Shown piece by piece: positions 62,701 through 64,000 of a DNA stretch of 64,000 bases. The DNA is taken from contig DATGEO010000080.1 of NCBI GenBank assembly GCA_035310015.1, positions 1 to 64,000 of the forward strand. The letters are read 5' to 3'. The DNA comes from DATGEO01 sp035310015. GTDB lineage: Bacteria > Chloroflexota > Dormibacteria > Dormibacterales > Dormibacteraceae. Position 1 is the stretch's first letter. The number at the start of each line of letters is the position of its first letter. The notes under the pieces were generated by a model that saw nothing but the letters and a program-made list of their open reading frames with translations, was not told the origin of the DNA and ran no database searches. Position numbers and translations under genes: made by a program.

Positions 62701-64000
62701 GCACAACGAGTTCATCAGCCACGCCGTGACCGCGGGCGCTCCCGAATACCTCGGGCCCCCGGCCGTCAGCGCCACGCCGATCTACTTCCAGATCTTCAGC
62801 AACCGCGAAGCGAACGGCATCGTCCAGTCGCCGGCGGGCATGGTCGTCACCAAGTGCGGCGACGTGAACTGCACGTTCCCGGGCCCGGGCTCGAGCTACA
62901 GCCTGCGCCTGGCGATGGCGCCGACCCAGAACGTGAACGTCGCCCTGATCACCGACGGCCAGACCGACATCCCGGTCGGCGGCCCGGTCTCGCTGGCCAG
63001 CATCGGCGGCTCGGCGCTGGTGACGCTGTTCCAGGGCCACGTCACGATCGCGGGCAACACGATCACGCGAGCCTCCGGTTCAGAGCTCGGCAGCTTCATC
63101 AACTCAGGCTTCCAGAACGGCCAGCTCATCCAGGTGGGTGGCCTGGGCACGTTCACCGTCAACGGAGTCAGCGACCTCACGTTGACCCTGAGCGGGTCGC
63201 CGGCCGCCGGCGACTACCCGAGCATCAGCATCGGCCGGCTCGTGAACCACGGCCTGTACAACCACCCCGGAACGCTGACCTTCAACAACTGCGTCGCCAT
63301 GGTCAACGGCAATTGCGTCGGCACGATCACGCGCGACGACCACTCGAGCTGGCTCGACGACGGCTTCCTCGAGGGCCAGCTGTTCCAGATCAACGGCAGC
63401 GGTCCGCTGTACAGGATCCAGTCGCTGACGGGCACCACGCCGACCAGGGTGGACGTCCTGGTCGTCACGGCCGCCACGCACGATCCGACAACCGGCGTCG
63501 AATCCGTCGGCGTGCCGTTCGCGAGCGGTGACTACGCCGCGACCCTGACCCAGTGGGCGCCGCGGGTCACCTTCACGACCACGAACTGGTACGTCCAGGA
63601 CGCGATCCCGGTCGTGGCCGACCCGTACTACAACGTGCCGTCCGGCAACGCCAACCAGCTCTTCTTCCCCAAGGTCCCGCACCTGCTGGCCAGCATCAAG
63701 GGCCCGCTGGCGGTGGAAGGCGCCGACCCGGGCAACGATCACACCGCGCTGCAGATGGCGGTGATGCTGCCGCTCGAGACCAACGCGCTTCCGTTCGGCA
63801 TCGGCATCCAGCCGCCCGAGTCTCAGCAGGTCAACGTCCTGAACATCTTCGACGACGGCTCCCAGCAGGACCAGACCGGCACCCTGAGCTCGACGGTCCT
63901 GAGCGGCTTCGGCATGGGCCCGGGCGTCGACTTCTCGAGCCACAGGGGCTACGTGCCCGGCGACCCGCACCACCCCACGTTCGGTGAGCCGCCGGTGTTC
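35705..64000 (+). CDS. Giant multidomain surface/adhesin-like protein, 3' end beyond window
   Basis: One frame runs from about 35,705 to the right edge; every segment I translated was open. That is at least 9,432 codons. The frame closes upstream at TAG 35642, and CTG 35705 (7 bp after GGGGAG, 35692-35697) is the only candidate that keeps the hydrophobic N-terminus. The first standard in-frame codon is a GTG inside that segment. Domain order by residue: signal or anchor 2-32; four alpha/beta repeats about 50-300; Ser/Thr/Pro linker; FnIII/Ig-like about 350-1340; a ZU5/GAIN-like block ending near 1478; beta-solenoid about 1478-7160; haemagglutinin-like 7160-8258; RTX-like 8258-8532; Calx-beta-like to the edge. 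It is Thr/Ala/Gly/Ser/Asp-rich and Cys-poor, like giant adhesins of other phyla. Base composition matches its neighbours, so recent transfer is not indicated. The function is inferred as adhesion or matrix building. Confidence 0.9.
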   Translation, partial: MKALLKLLVGPGALAAVTGAVLLVQNFTTYTALVPSATSTAPHAVYTPRSVIYGIGIDRTNNVAVINMTPFTSQGLASAFGAQYGMQLITFNPSFGQYIFTLPQIRLGPGPQVHQATVYFPPYASNQDINAFLSGNGLVVVAWITTDDSKGRVAVVGLPQVKPVLVDPVHGIWRATVTPNIDPATISNWAKNSGIQLIGYNPATGVILIQGPKPQPIYTRVVVRKPVTVVKNTQPKTVTLYMTFRPGTTFSSAQQAIQHAGATLATFNSTTEQASATVPASKQGQATSSLNGSGMITCLSTSQSGCPGVTGGATGATTSTSTTGTTPPPATTSTGTGWTSTDVAPAPSTSTNLPMQLTATPADGHVTVTWTAVANAIKYQVFRTTGTDAPTLLGTTTATSYTDVGGTAGTAYTYTVVPVLAAGPDTTQSQQANATWVATTSTPVLLAVNPQTSTLSGSVALSVDVRTGDGAGGATWAITSAAGTTTQLGTASATASTADPLTWSARLVWDSRSVPDGSYSLVVTVNDGAGHTSQVAQPVRVNNAPPAAPTALGATTIGTTVVLTWRQPAAANGAAYVIGKDSDVVPVATVATGVLSWTDTSVSSGNHTYTVSLEDQYGHTSASTTAHTTVAGTGSPTQAPVLTITLPNGDVLAADGAVDDRLILVTNMPAGAGVTFQYAIDGGAWTSVLGATSCSPTCSIDWTVSALTHGHYSVRAITSAGASLVKGFVLRGDGGLPAPSAPSALVTPFGVSLHWTAGSAIATRFAVSRLDGGSWVVLDRVAGNSYLDRGALPGTNEYRVQAYNSDGAVGQPSAITTIVLPTVAHPSDQTAGPAALQAPAGLRVMTGAGSVTLMWSPVAQATGYTVERAWQVNGPFVEVGTTGETIFRDTAPVGAVAYYRVTAFGPAGSSDPSTELSATLLPAAQPAGSSSPFVLGTAAPGTTATAPGSVTLGNQAGTGSAGRSLNVAATGPSTGLVSGVQVQTLDHGSWVAIGDLPAVVNGQSWSATGTVVTSGLTEGSHQIRAVALSPATTVAGTTATSTLNVVHTATVVTGVKASVSGGNVLVNWSPTAGSTYNVYRATSSGGGFALAATGITGTSFTDSALAGAQATGYVVTQTDVYGNESADSQAVWITTPVAWNANPPDIAILTPLAAERPDQAIVDLAAEVSAQSGLASLTFYFAPYGGGSWTTIPNIVPSAPAAPSNPNAPAMAPSSALVWSTSLNTTGMAAGKYVFRVVATDTMGRTVQQFDSFVVGVAGARGPPTAGFNLNATPTPTGVSLSWSGITGDFFQVRRSVDSSLTFESLGTTTGSRLFDSSVLPGHTYHYQVVRLSPTPAFTAIVAALAASSASSNGRTASSDGKLSVGLQPASAQQLALGVTTDAAPPALGPGMTAAGSVYDINATSLASGAAVHQLDQPATLTFAVPAGMTEVQAQALSVFHWDPTTGLWLKEPTTLDWAHRQLIATVTHFSIFVAGAAAYTVTDDQSGATISVSSDGTNVNIADDKSSTPESVLISSITSLDLEMTAGNQTVNLTGVINLGTASLTIKVTDAQTDSGTLMTNTGHAAVNLNSATLTAGTVDIEATASSADTQTGDHSFATAVVGAPSLSAIINGTFFLPQNATVNVSGSSITSSGDVTLKATDTSTVTNTIAPTSGSDSSSDAALAISVVASNTTVNVSGNSSISASGALTLAAFDTNTVKTTADAGSAPSGVGIAVAVVVTSTKAYIDASSGGGISAKTVTISADTRNDVETKAVASSKGATGKAATFDPSTAVSGNTITLPTALTHADGSALATGDKVVYSAGGGTPIGGLTDGASYYLILNPDSTHVELASSAANAQSNTPITLSGGATGTSHSITLDDADKMTQTPNNKDGNSKTSSGSVAFAGALAFHYIGDDTEAYISPSGGSLSVTATDSGGTGVKVHAASANTAPVTADGSTIKSKDTTDGVAIAIGVDVADETTHAYLGGTLTLGGPSVTVESPMTLTGDTSASKDTWTTSATSGLGDASKVGIAGSVTVNVINLDRYALVANGATLNAQNANLILTTTSDSNSTATAVPYKQVFDPSTAVQSDNQTILLPYTISGLATGDAVVYSNGDGTSIGGLADGATYYVVLNTDATHIELDPDHADAISGSPTKIITLDKAKAAGTEHSIYRDDSNSQTFDAASGVSSNTITLAGPLKHQDGTDIKTGDKVDYAQNGSTNTAVGGLKDGESYYVILNPDSSHVELAKTADDAKKGTAITLTAGTGTQKLSLDDSGPDTGFGASVAVNIVNDNTRAGLDTSASLTNAHDLTISAAATDALTTTAKQGSKGSTAITPVVAVAFANVTTTADVQTGADLTLGGKLASTATQTASTTTSASGDANGKSTAVGIAIALNWITDDVEAKTFRNIATHGDLSFTANGQSSSTANAKASSSGSPDSDTDSESNGGKDSVNKKADGELTQGNSDAKSNGDKASGNSTSGESSTPTASGDSSSSSISVAAAVAFNIVDTTSDASLPAVQLNTNGGGKVTLASSANTDASATADGSASTQGDSSTVGAAVAFNVAHVHNHADAKTSGAEIDAVGVSLGATMTGVGSGTPDKSHDVSSSATSGSGGGGSIGIAGSVALNVVSIDTSAIVGTGVTVHAGNGDVSLAGESTSTSSVLALPEQKVFDPNATGVVGDYTFGGTTYHNVITLPEDLKHSDGSALKTGDEVVYSAGGGTAIGGLKDGTHYCAIVVAPGEIQLGAKSSSTCPVSPTAITLDKTKAKGTEHAIYIPEKGPNTGIGASVAVNIDDNTNIAGLQDGATLTGAKNLTISATGGDTLTTTAKGGSTGGTAITAVVSVVISNATTTAEIGDGSSHTVPVATLTVSGDITVTASQTESSTAKASGHATGSSTAVGAALVVTVADHELLATSYYNLTANTGKITFSANGSSWTESDTVAGANGAKTKSDTTNKTPKQQTDGSRSLGDNTASSTGSSGSTSKSDSKNPTATTSQGSGGDSEVEVGAAISVNIAHVSAQAFLPDGLTVNAQGVVAIKASENVHAIAKADASAVGKGGSDSSSTGVAAAVSVNVANVTNTATTGVTTITAGGLDVEATMTSVGSGPDVTHTFDAEAKSGTGNTDTGVAGSVAINIANVDTEALVPANAVINVSGSVNDVKVIAANTRTDTAKATAKAQSEGDNSVGVGASVAINILLTNITKAEISAGASVTGGNNLTITATASHTVTTTVSAGSAGGDAISPAVGLAIVTDSTTARLGAPHGNPQLTGGSASTSVAGAASIQASYKGTMKTTGDADAAGSSVAVGAIVAINVISITTDAKLARNLTAASVAVDATTNGSTDAEAKASAHGEDNSGKKADDQSSAQVNQNPDVNNATGGETLPKASDQTNSAKSSSDSKAGSGQDSDSGGVGVAAAVDVNWTTINNTAEISGGVTVMASGAVSVVATDQAGATAKAMGTSIDCCSNSSDARVGAAVGFNYENVTNTATIDPHSTITGGGVTVQAIIPDTKENDFVVWGIAAAGGKSDASVAASVAIQVLSFDTEATIGAGSTITSTAGVTVQASNKLGLNSIAVSGALAIGGTAVGGAIIVNIFPNITTKAFIDSDNTTDVTTVNAAGDISVTATSALVALVPDVTGLPGDTLLKKISLPHVSSVAVGAGASSGDPAVTGSVIVDVIEVHTLAYINDGAQVNQTAQFASGSITVSASDDTTLTNLAGALALTTGDAGVAIGIIVEVVDKDVEAYIGKTVGSVAADAGGNVTVSAATTEAFTEIAVDAGVSTGSAAVDGSIIVVALDTAGSSGTFALIGPGSTVLAHGSMSVTASDVANPMSLIAGNVTVGGDAGVGVSAAILVRDGTVDASIGHNSSVEAWAAPGLTVSATQSENILLIAIGGSVGGDAGVAGSATIDVLTDNTKAHIDPSVQVNFDNSGGQAGEGVSVTASDNTSILGIAGVLAGGGDAGVGAGVDVEVPNKTTEAWIGKSATVNVTGNVQVTSTSSESALSIAVGAGFSGSVAVTVNAGVSVYNVTTKAYIDGGALVSDGSTVNAGGTANVAADETLKLDVIAGNISASGSAAVGAAGAVPIVNKTTNAYIGDHTTLNAAGNGASGVSVNTGNYRVTTVDTRFTGSAVSSNTIDLGYNHGFTEGQAVLYDAGGGTAIGGLTSGHVYYVHKIDDQNVQLEYIKKPVTFTTAPTMSLIPVNPDGTTGTEQLFDPSSDISGNAVTLSGAPGWSDGQAVVYSNQSGEPDITNGTPNTPGLVSGGTYYAFGSGSPNSYHLYTDPAGMNLVTIAPESSVNTQQSLTPLSIGAPVATTSADIGPGAITSIPTTATSQDLHQGDPISVGGQGFTVSSFTASGATAIPVNQESVGGKILSGASVLDNSGSAGTPVTFNASKAVHANATTNAIDITLDSAPGWAAGQAVSYNNENAGHLPNIGGLHDGTTYYAIPTGDPNTFELALSPQDTQDQTITLNGSLATGENHRLVPLNQAGNRADSSPRFSPADVNKDGLHPNEIQLPYTLDANTGDAVVYSSGGGAGIGGLTDGQTYYAYKDGSYFGVAATKDDAMAGRIITLDPSQATVDGVTNRSQSLVKHGNLPAGDAGEADGQHAVSQQPQAGFRGVAVTATNSDDVAGVGVSAALSGSVSVGVSGSVNVVTNHTGAWIGKHAQINVSGSPNAGQSVLVEAANAFHLVMVGVSIAVAGEAGVGASVAVGVVGENADAYIDDSATVNAQKDVVVEANGTDTIVSVVFSGGGGTVGVAGAVSVVVLNTHTYADMGQYETVVAGNNVLVSSNDTTRLIVVAGGVAGGFVGVGMGVGVTYAKKDTESFIGDHSSITANTSGGTGIAGVYDGHFAGSGFETMGSFHGVAVEATSYENLFGLAVALGGGFVGVAGGVGVAILNVTTKALIGSNGSVTSGDSVNVSAVDTLRTLTIGGGVAGGFVGVAGGVDIGVADTTTQASAGGGTSHIYANGGDVEVNSLQVKHLQTLAISIGGGFVGAAGSVSVWTVGPASTSTKYSDANGGPDKGPWSASADYLKGDVVTGSDGKKYGAKADYIQHLNFPSSGNHITSASHDPTLHDGEWEEEQDANQTSGGSASGSADTQSGGGGGGYQSILSGTGGGASDPQNTQINGADGSANSSISSGAAEVPSASGTLASRTLPLGTVAALNGTVVASGDVQVQSAESLSFMGIGGTATGGVVAIGAAIVIANLRAHSEASIGAGATVSAGGQIRVHADTTENTLLLAFAGSIGLVSVGAQVAVLNDSSDQNAHIDGTATIPYANSGVDVEASANRSVPVYVIGVALAAVATGAAVGVVDLGGDTAATVGSVDVGTGGTVGFIHVTATSYISLPIIVANAQGGVAGALAGALAFGKIHGQTAASSSAYGTVGGEVSVSASGTNLPNIHTLNVATGGLAAGLTIAKAETDRTTSASMDGGTGLSVGGTVTVSASSTNIAFADAPGGTVAGIGIDVMLPRAIVTGSTTASLGGDVTSSTAVTVHAVSDNEVDAEADIVNVSLGGFSGAQAYSEITSAATTEASIASGAQITSSGAVVVNGETLGTGAPLWNGATPYHAGDIVTDPTDGFHYIAKVDNPNTGLQPHQNADGRVDFYLPHHDWRLLGNDAIAHANGLGAGLVSVGVMFAQSFDGGAVRAKQDGTINHSSSVTVEANASNFAEAKTVLVNVGAFAGSGAIDEAHVTSGAATDSESVTGASTSSAGQVNFTATSHDVAFVHSDVAAGGALLGVSVSVPSSTVEGETVVSVDGSVANSSGVTLQASSGNYADVETLALTLGGIGAIAVIAADAEVTPTAKTDALVGPNSGSGASITSSGAIQVLAYSGNTAVAVAKSLIATFLFGIGAEYEKTRIEGETKADSEGTLHSTGGGVTIQSLGWNQTTPSLDVISISLGSGNGAYVDAVITSHALIQASADGGSITAGGQVLVDAETGQPDGSGGVIPQTMTATATAKATSVGLLFSGSGIATNAELDAPVTADVEANITGSGSVQVTAKGPNNVSADTDVTSVTLGVGIAGGAATAKIGSTAGVQATIGGTVSSTGGVSVEADSTNTVTDTNTAGGGGAIAVGVEGATAEIGSGASAAVNGTITTATGLSVTANGHNSATAVANPQQYGLFALAKANADAEIDSTAGAQASVGGGSVSVGTGTVSINAGGNNFAHATMDGTGAGAINVNLLEAKANDQGGVSASFGGTLNAAGTLTITTNGTDTANAFIHVISIGLLGSGDLTHARATVGGADAAFIAAGATIQSNGTAITVQSTRVSESDATSTGGGGGAISLQALIADGKVNGSTKSYAGNGAIIGNSTGTPLNLSIMATDTSATNVNASVGSGGVFNGQATESDSTLTPEVDAYVGPSASVHLTGNLNLNATNVHSEGHSLATAYGGGVVQIGASAANVTSNPLVQAYLGAGATLNVDNVTIKAAAHADQTGGTLTDYFTPSTDVNDVNDTIHFNRHSLTTGDTVLYTTLGVGNTVPGLRDSSLYNVIVVGDNNDTLQLGNLFTPGSVDAGGIPGSTEGVDATRRMIRFPFGHNFQTGDAVFLTDGPEANGQPAPTFGSIGITKNTTYYVRKIDDFTIELYADHATATAGATVFNQTNISGNDIQAGNSFTAGTTVVTYKSAPPLPFQAAGVDVDPNDYSNHNNSFKDIVVGPVIGNNNQAGDGLSNGQKVIYVSTGPDYVGGLTSGHAYYVITDGTKAIQLANSYCEAVGCDPDGLVDGAGSPANPYDDIAVNPIAITPPASGKGTQWIVPAPVGGLTDGNPYLVDSTSDGSNIYLDPAGGGSIIGLSTTETITNNGGSQNVNVIGGDYYGNQQLFPAGLAVTASVSSDQDALRIDLGDASAVSGVNYLYASDGTSLRNLNPPPGDGVSSAVAKGGGGGVAAFPVPSAHVINNPTVKAYDAATSLTTAGSVSIQSESITNDNVDSENGSGGVVAVATVHSTIDLTNTNYAFVGADPGSPTIQGNKNTVQVDATGMTITATGSVLITSTSFQKTNANAHSDSGGGLGASEADATVNDHDYSAAVIGASANVSGRTVDVHASSGADNDVSTHSFFIAFFGAATASSTLNVNSFDTALLDGIGSSHTMVSGLFGVDVRAFHLGFAGDPNHSGEKNFDDFSDSATCICIGPSLDGSVSSDNVSLNDTAAGNPGVTVTAGPRLIHGVNENISSLDTPLFVYTPLSDSKNKHLALFVQAESTDPSIDGGGGTHAIDWNSDVIIYNGPSPLLVVGPNGYVADAINISVDGHQNPDTTFNTSPGPINVDNIFNTDGGDISMQSANGGINNSMREPTFTFRDNYQTVYIENDSTNVLNLHGIQVINSTAPNNVWLQTPGKSGVTGGQFFLIAQVITPTLVTIESMNTTPTNMVFNGKVDNPIGDTEISSTAGDILASTSDRTVSLIRSNILNITASNGSIGSASFPYLNVDLVIWDGATMKFTATASDDINLDMQTLMRNPSLTDPSTVSAPFAIEIGNIVAGDSINIRLQRTQYGIGTVNIPGVLVTSSGNGTTGTYYTQFEPNITTPPYPPTFDAGGFGTGAHDAQSTYDFSLLDAGASGVDGSIDVFAANPAPPATKSTRINIFAGDNSHYIEVHHLGDVSADTNGFVNLFEKFDDLRAGTIESTDDDVTLVAHGSIYDAPVGSPNPPIAAGDGQFSGPAAPCSLAWSCQSGTDVIGVNITMTAQNGSIGLDSNFLEIQDAIDRFGVLNAFAPGVIRITDTGQVVVETYTGTGSPSDLNVDTVTTCYGASLTSCSDVSLANDAGSILDGHNLGAGGTAPNVFGNNVDLQALGGSVGKFSASGILDLKVYSSIGPSCTRHVTLAYQDANYQNASDGERAVTAQCHLAAQADDSLYITETPGALAVAAPMDLLLALARNGDARLTTTETGVDGTGVAGDSTNTNRSGAGNDIYLIHDGGTLGTLVVENARQYTWGTPAIPYGLVEADSGNVKLQAADDVVSDPSSEIRATSTGVSTGNTTDPNQWVETTGNIDVYGDSHPAGLDPTPANGDGAVILLRGGGTLHGGLTPGVNGITRVLGNGEADTIIFDRTYLGGQTRAYGDSAPTAANATAASCSGAQCDDTFIVNRLPILIPTGPGIDGSLGSTLTLDGQSGSNTYTIFTSGSQFGQNNYVINVLGTHAPDDGSAPHNTDTLNIYGYDQYTAGQPNNTGYCDSLAAECPTNDIWLLRSVPYIANPLVGTETAARPSIYNGAGQTSTAAHEGFVALLHAQPSGSLTALDVAESVDSNGNLMNGGTTGTYGVERVNYDASMNGGVHVYGIGGNDYFAVDDNAAPTYLDGGSGDNSFQIGQLYGMRRTQSAVPSAPADMPTYGLSGNLAAENVFDVATVATTRGWLSRGTSEPLVAQGGTGNNTFTVYSNHAVVHLEGDGGNNLFIVRGFALAETDGVGNIKLPGGCATVAAPYCLPLPILTNGFSTAAETDVRTGAGNNQVEYNMNAPVSVDGGTGFNKLIILGTEFADHIVVTDHGIFGAGMYVTFRNIQVIEINALEGDDTIDVLSTPPGVALRVIGGLGSNQINVAGDVNGNVYSQDINGTSSTINHDVITNDQLYNDVVIPGVSLSVAQASQGVVIITEHAGGTSVSETASGPIGTIDSYNVRLAKQPTSNVYVSITAEPDILLNRTNPNPSLVGDSILLATGATPSAGTNTGNSDFYQHTIYDTAAKDLAQRALVLVFTPTNWQVPQIVDVGAANDALNDGTRVYEISHSVLSADATFDDAIVRNVEVTKIDTGAPAILLSEIGNSPVASVIPLADFTDGASTGSTTFTSASAIFTLSDLGQPITGPTIPSGTVILAVNSGTSLTLSNAVAAGGGLTFHLPSRLAAFAFFRDGVANGSTTFTSATAAFNSGDAGKAIEETGVGGHIAAGTTIVSVQDSQTVTLSAAAAAGSGIVFALPARNASNVVVEGDSTTGVVAYYSVVLTTKPTTSSVTVTISPSDYYAVLSADLDPLSRFSTVQAQNGTTPGIYQIKFSQADYNIPLVVKVAAANLFTPFDPHNEFISHAVTAGAPEYLGPPAVSATPIYFQIFSNREANGIVQSPAGMVVTKCGDVNCTFPGPGSSYSLRLAMAPTQNVNVALITDGQTDIPVGGPVSLASIGGSALVTLFQGHVTIAGNTITRASGSELGSFINSGFQNGQLIQVGGLGTFTVNGVSDLTLTLSGSPAAGDYPSISIGRLVNHGLYNHPGTLTFNNCVAMVNGNCVGTITRDDHSSWLDDGFLEGQLFQINGSGPLYRIQSLTGTTPTRVDVLVVTAATHDPTTGVESVGVPFASGDYAATLTQWAPRVTFTTTNWYVQDAIPVVADPYYNVPSGNANQLFFPKVPHLLASIKGPLAVEGADPGNDHTALQMAVMLPLETNALPFGIGIQPPESQQVNVLNIFDDGSQQDQTGTLSSTVLSGFGMGPGVDFSSHRGYVPGDPHHPTFGEPPVF
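35859..36605 (+). repeat. Four alpha/beta repeats at the N-terminus of the giant protein
   Basis: About 50-residue units begin near 35,859 (NNVAVINMTPFTSQGLASAF), 36,045 (ATVYFPPYASNQDINAFLSG), 36,216 (RATVTPNIDPATISNWAKNS) and 36,411 (TLYMTFRPGTTFSSAQQAIQ). Each has strand, then P, then a helix, then a strand with a hydrophobic end (QLITFNP, LVVVAW, QLIGYNP, TLATFNS). This resembles protease-inhibitor-I9 or fervidolysin-N-like ferredoxin folds. A Thr-rich linker follows. Confidence 0.6.
36765..39720 (+). repeat. Fibronectin type III and Ig-like domain array of the giant protein
   Basis: FnIII-like domains are recognisable by VTVTW/VVLTW/VSLHW/VTLMW/VLVNW/VSLSW strands and Y-x-V endings. They lie at about 36,765-36,995, 37,337-37,600, 37,910-38,170, 38,210-38,470, 38,850-39,110 and 39,495-39,720. 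Bacterial Ig-like segments (DGSYSLVVTVNDGAGHTSQ, HGHYSVRAITSAG, AGKYVFRVVATDTMG) alternate with them. Such arrays act as spacers or ligand-binding stalks on secreted proteins. Confidence 0.75.
39720..40140 (+). other. ZU5/GAIN-like block before the solenoid
   Basis: A beta-rich block ends with the characteristic LSVFHWDPTTGLWLKEPTT followed by THFSIFVAG. This resembles segments found before repeat regions in many large bacterial surface proteins. It marks the change from FnIII stalk to solenoid. Confidence 0.55.
41006..42480 (+). repeat. First cluster of 'GDxVVYSxGGGTxIGGL' insert modules (three copies)
   Basis: Copies lie at about 41,006-41,290, 41,887-42,180 and 42,181-42,480. Each reads TFD-x-AxxVxxNTITL, TGDKVVYSAGGGTPIGGLTD, SYYLILNPDSTHVEL, then a Ser/His/Ile ending. 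These modules of about 95 residues sit between solenoid rungs and are common in giant bacterial repeat proteins; their fold and ligand are unknown. Confidence 0.75.
43657..43985 (+). repeat. Single 'YSAGGGTAIGGL' insert module
   Basis: FDPNATGVVGDYTFGG and ITLPEDLKHSDGSALKTGDE precede VVYSAGGGTAIGGLKDGTHY. It is the same module as the 41-42 kb cluster, with a longer first loop. This copy contains two cysteines (HYCAIVV, STCPV), which are rare elsewhere in the protein. Confidence 0.7.
48016..49440 (+). repeat. Second cluster of insert modules (four copies)
   Basis: Copies begin near 48,016 (FTEGQAVLYDAGGGTAIGGL), 48,286 (WSDGQAVVYSNQSGEPDI), 48,822 (WAAGQAVSYNNENAGHLPNI) and 49,141 (NTGDAVVYSSGGGAGIGGLT). 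They are more diverged than those at 41-42 kb. This is the densest interruption of the solenoid. Confidence 0.7.
50730..50910 (+). other. Chitin-binding-like (CBM5/12-type) module 1 in the giant protein
   Basis: WSASADYLKGDVVTGSDGKK followed by YGAKADY and, about 30 residues later, DGEWEEE matches the pattern W-x4-5-Y-x2-GD-x-V-x-G-x2-Y-x-A...W of small carbohydrate-binding modules. Confidence 0.5.
52334..52515 (+). other. Chitin-binding-like (CBM5/12-type) module 2 in the giant protein
   Basis: LWNGATPYHAGDIVTDPTDG, then HYIAKVDNPNTGLQPHQN, and the closing DWRLLG follow the CBM5/12 pattern closely, including the final Trp. It is inserted between solenoid rungs like module 1. Confidence 0.6.
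55003..56110 (+). repeat. Third cluster of insert modules (about four copies)
   Basis: Units near 55,003 (HSLTTGDTVLYTTLGVGNTV), 55,252 (FGHNFQTGDAVFLTDGPEAN), 55,477-55,800 (LSNGQKVIYVSTGPDYVGGL) and 55,880-56,100 (PVGGLTDGNPYLVDSTSDGS) repeat the module near the end of the solenoid. Confidence 0.65.
57190..60480 (+). other. Haemagglutinin-like segments of the giant protein
   Basis: After the solenoid the sequence becomes less regular, with recurrent phrases such as GGDISMQSANGGINNS, NILNITASNGSIGSAS, ITMTAQNGSIGLDSN and LQALGGSVGKFSASG. These 'NGSIG' turns are typical of filamentous-haemagglutinin-like helices in giant proteins. Cysteines are more frequent here (about 58,660, 58,910 and 59,110-59,210). 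Confidence 0.6.
60480..61300 (+). repeat. RTX-like glycine-rich repeats of the giant protein
   Basis: Degenerate calcium-binding nonapeptide-like units: YGIGGNDYFAVDD, LDGGSGDNSFQIG, AQGGTGNNTFTVY, LEGDGGNNLFIVRG, RTGAGNNQVEYN, VDGGTGFNKLIILG, ALEGDDTIDVLS and IGGLGSNQINVAG. RTX arrays fold on calcium binding after secretion. Many sites have Asn for Asp, so affinity may be reduced. Confidence 0.7.
61380..63980 (+). repeat. Calx-beta-like and tail-fibre-like repeats near the window edge
   Basis: Calx-beta-like pieces appear near 61,420 (VIITEHAGGTSVSETASG), 62,415 (NVVVEGDSTTGVVAYYSVVL) and 62,840 (VVTKCGDVNCTFPGPGSSY). Between them two copies of a 60-residue unit, near 61,985-62,200 and 62,216-62,410, share STTFTSAxAxF, GTxIxxVxxxxxxTLSxAxAAG and GLTFxLPxR or IVFALPAR. 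The protein continues past the edge. Confidence 0.55.

Overview
The window comes from a high-GC bacterium. Most genes overlap their neighbour by a start/stop pair (ATGA, GTGA or TTGA), and GTG and TTG starts are common. Gene content suggests a Chloroflexota/Dormibacterota-like or deep Actinomycetota-like lineage, but there is no rRNA here and I cannot place it further. No insertion sequence, prophage, CRISPR array or resistance gene is visible.

Left part (1-35,325): an ancestral housekeeping block. The order tilS, ftsH ... clpC ... radA, PIN/TRAM gene, ispD, ispF, cysS, rlmB, yacP-like ... rpmG, secE, nusG, rplK, rplA follows the classic Gram-positive order. It is interrupted by four inserts. 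First is a pantothenate set (DUF2520 protein, panB, panC) with rpsA and a divergent O-antigen-ligase-like gene. Second, between clpC and radA, is the actinobacterial-style MoxR/DUF58/DUF4129/DUF4350/SpoIIM/RDD membrane cluster. Third is a cupin gene on the minus strand between cysS and rlmB, followed by a Clp-N/site-2-protease fusion. Fourth, between the yacP-like gene and rpmG, are pyruvate kinase, an unrecognised repeat protein of about 620 residues, a PIG-L deacetylase, an SGNH hydrolase and an isocitrate/isopropylmalate-type dehydrogenase. The window opens with the end of a tiny basic protein gene and a CAT-anticodon tRNA.

Right part (35,326-64,000): a promoter and structured leader, then one enormous gene whose reading frame stays open from about 35,705 to the window edge. 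That is at least 9,432 codons, 44% of the window, and it is still unfinished. It predicts a secreted or surface-anchored giant protein. In order it has a hydrophobic N-terminus, four small alpha/beta repeats, FnIII/Ig-like domains, about 17 kb of beta-solenoid repeats with inserted modules and two chitin-binding-like modules, filamentous-haemagglutinin-like segments, RTX-like glycine-rich repeats and Calx-beta-like domains. It looks like a giant adhesin or exopolymer-interacting protein. It probably begins at a CTG codon with a good ribosome-binding site, overlapping the stop of a short Cys-containing leader ORF.

The most interesting items are the giant gene and its leader, several probable non-standard starts (giant gene, panC, DUF2520 gene), the Clp-N/S2P fusion, the duplicated unknown protein at 28,519, an in-frame palindromic insertion in cysS, and an intercistronic RNA structure between rplK and rplA.
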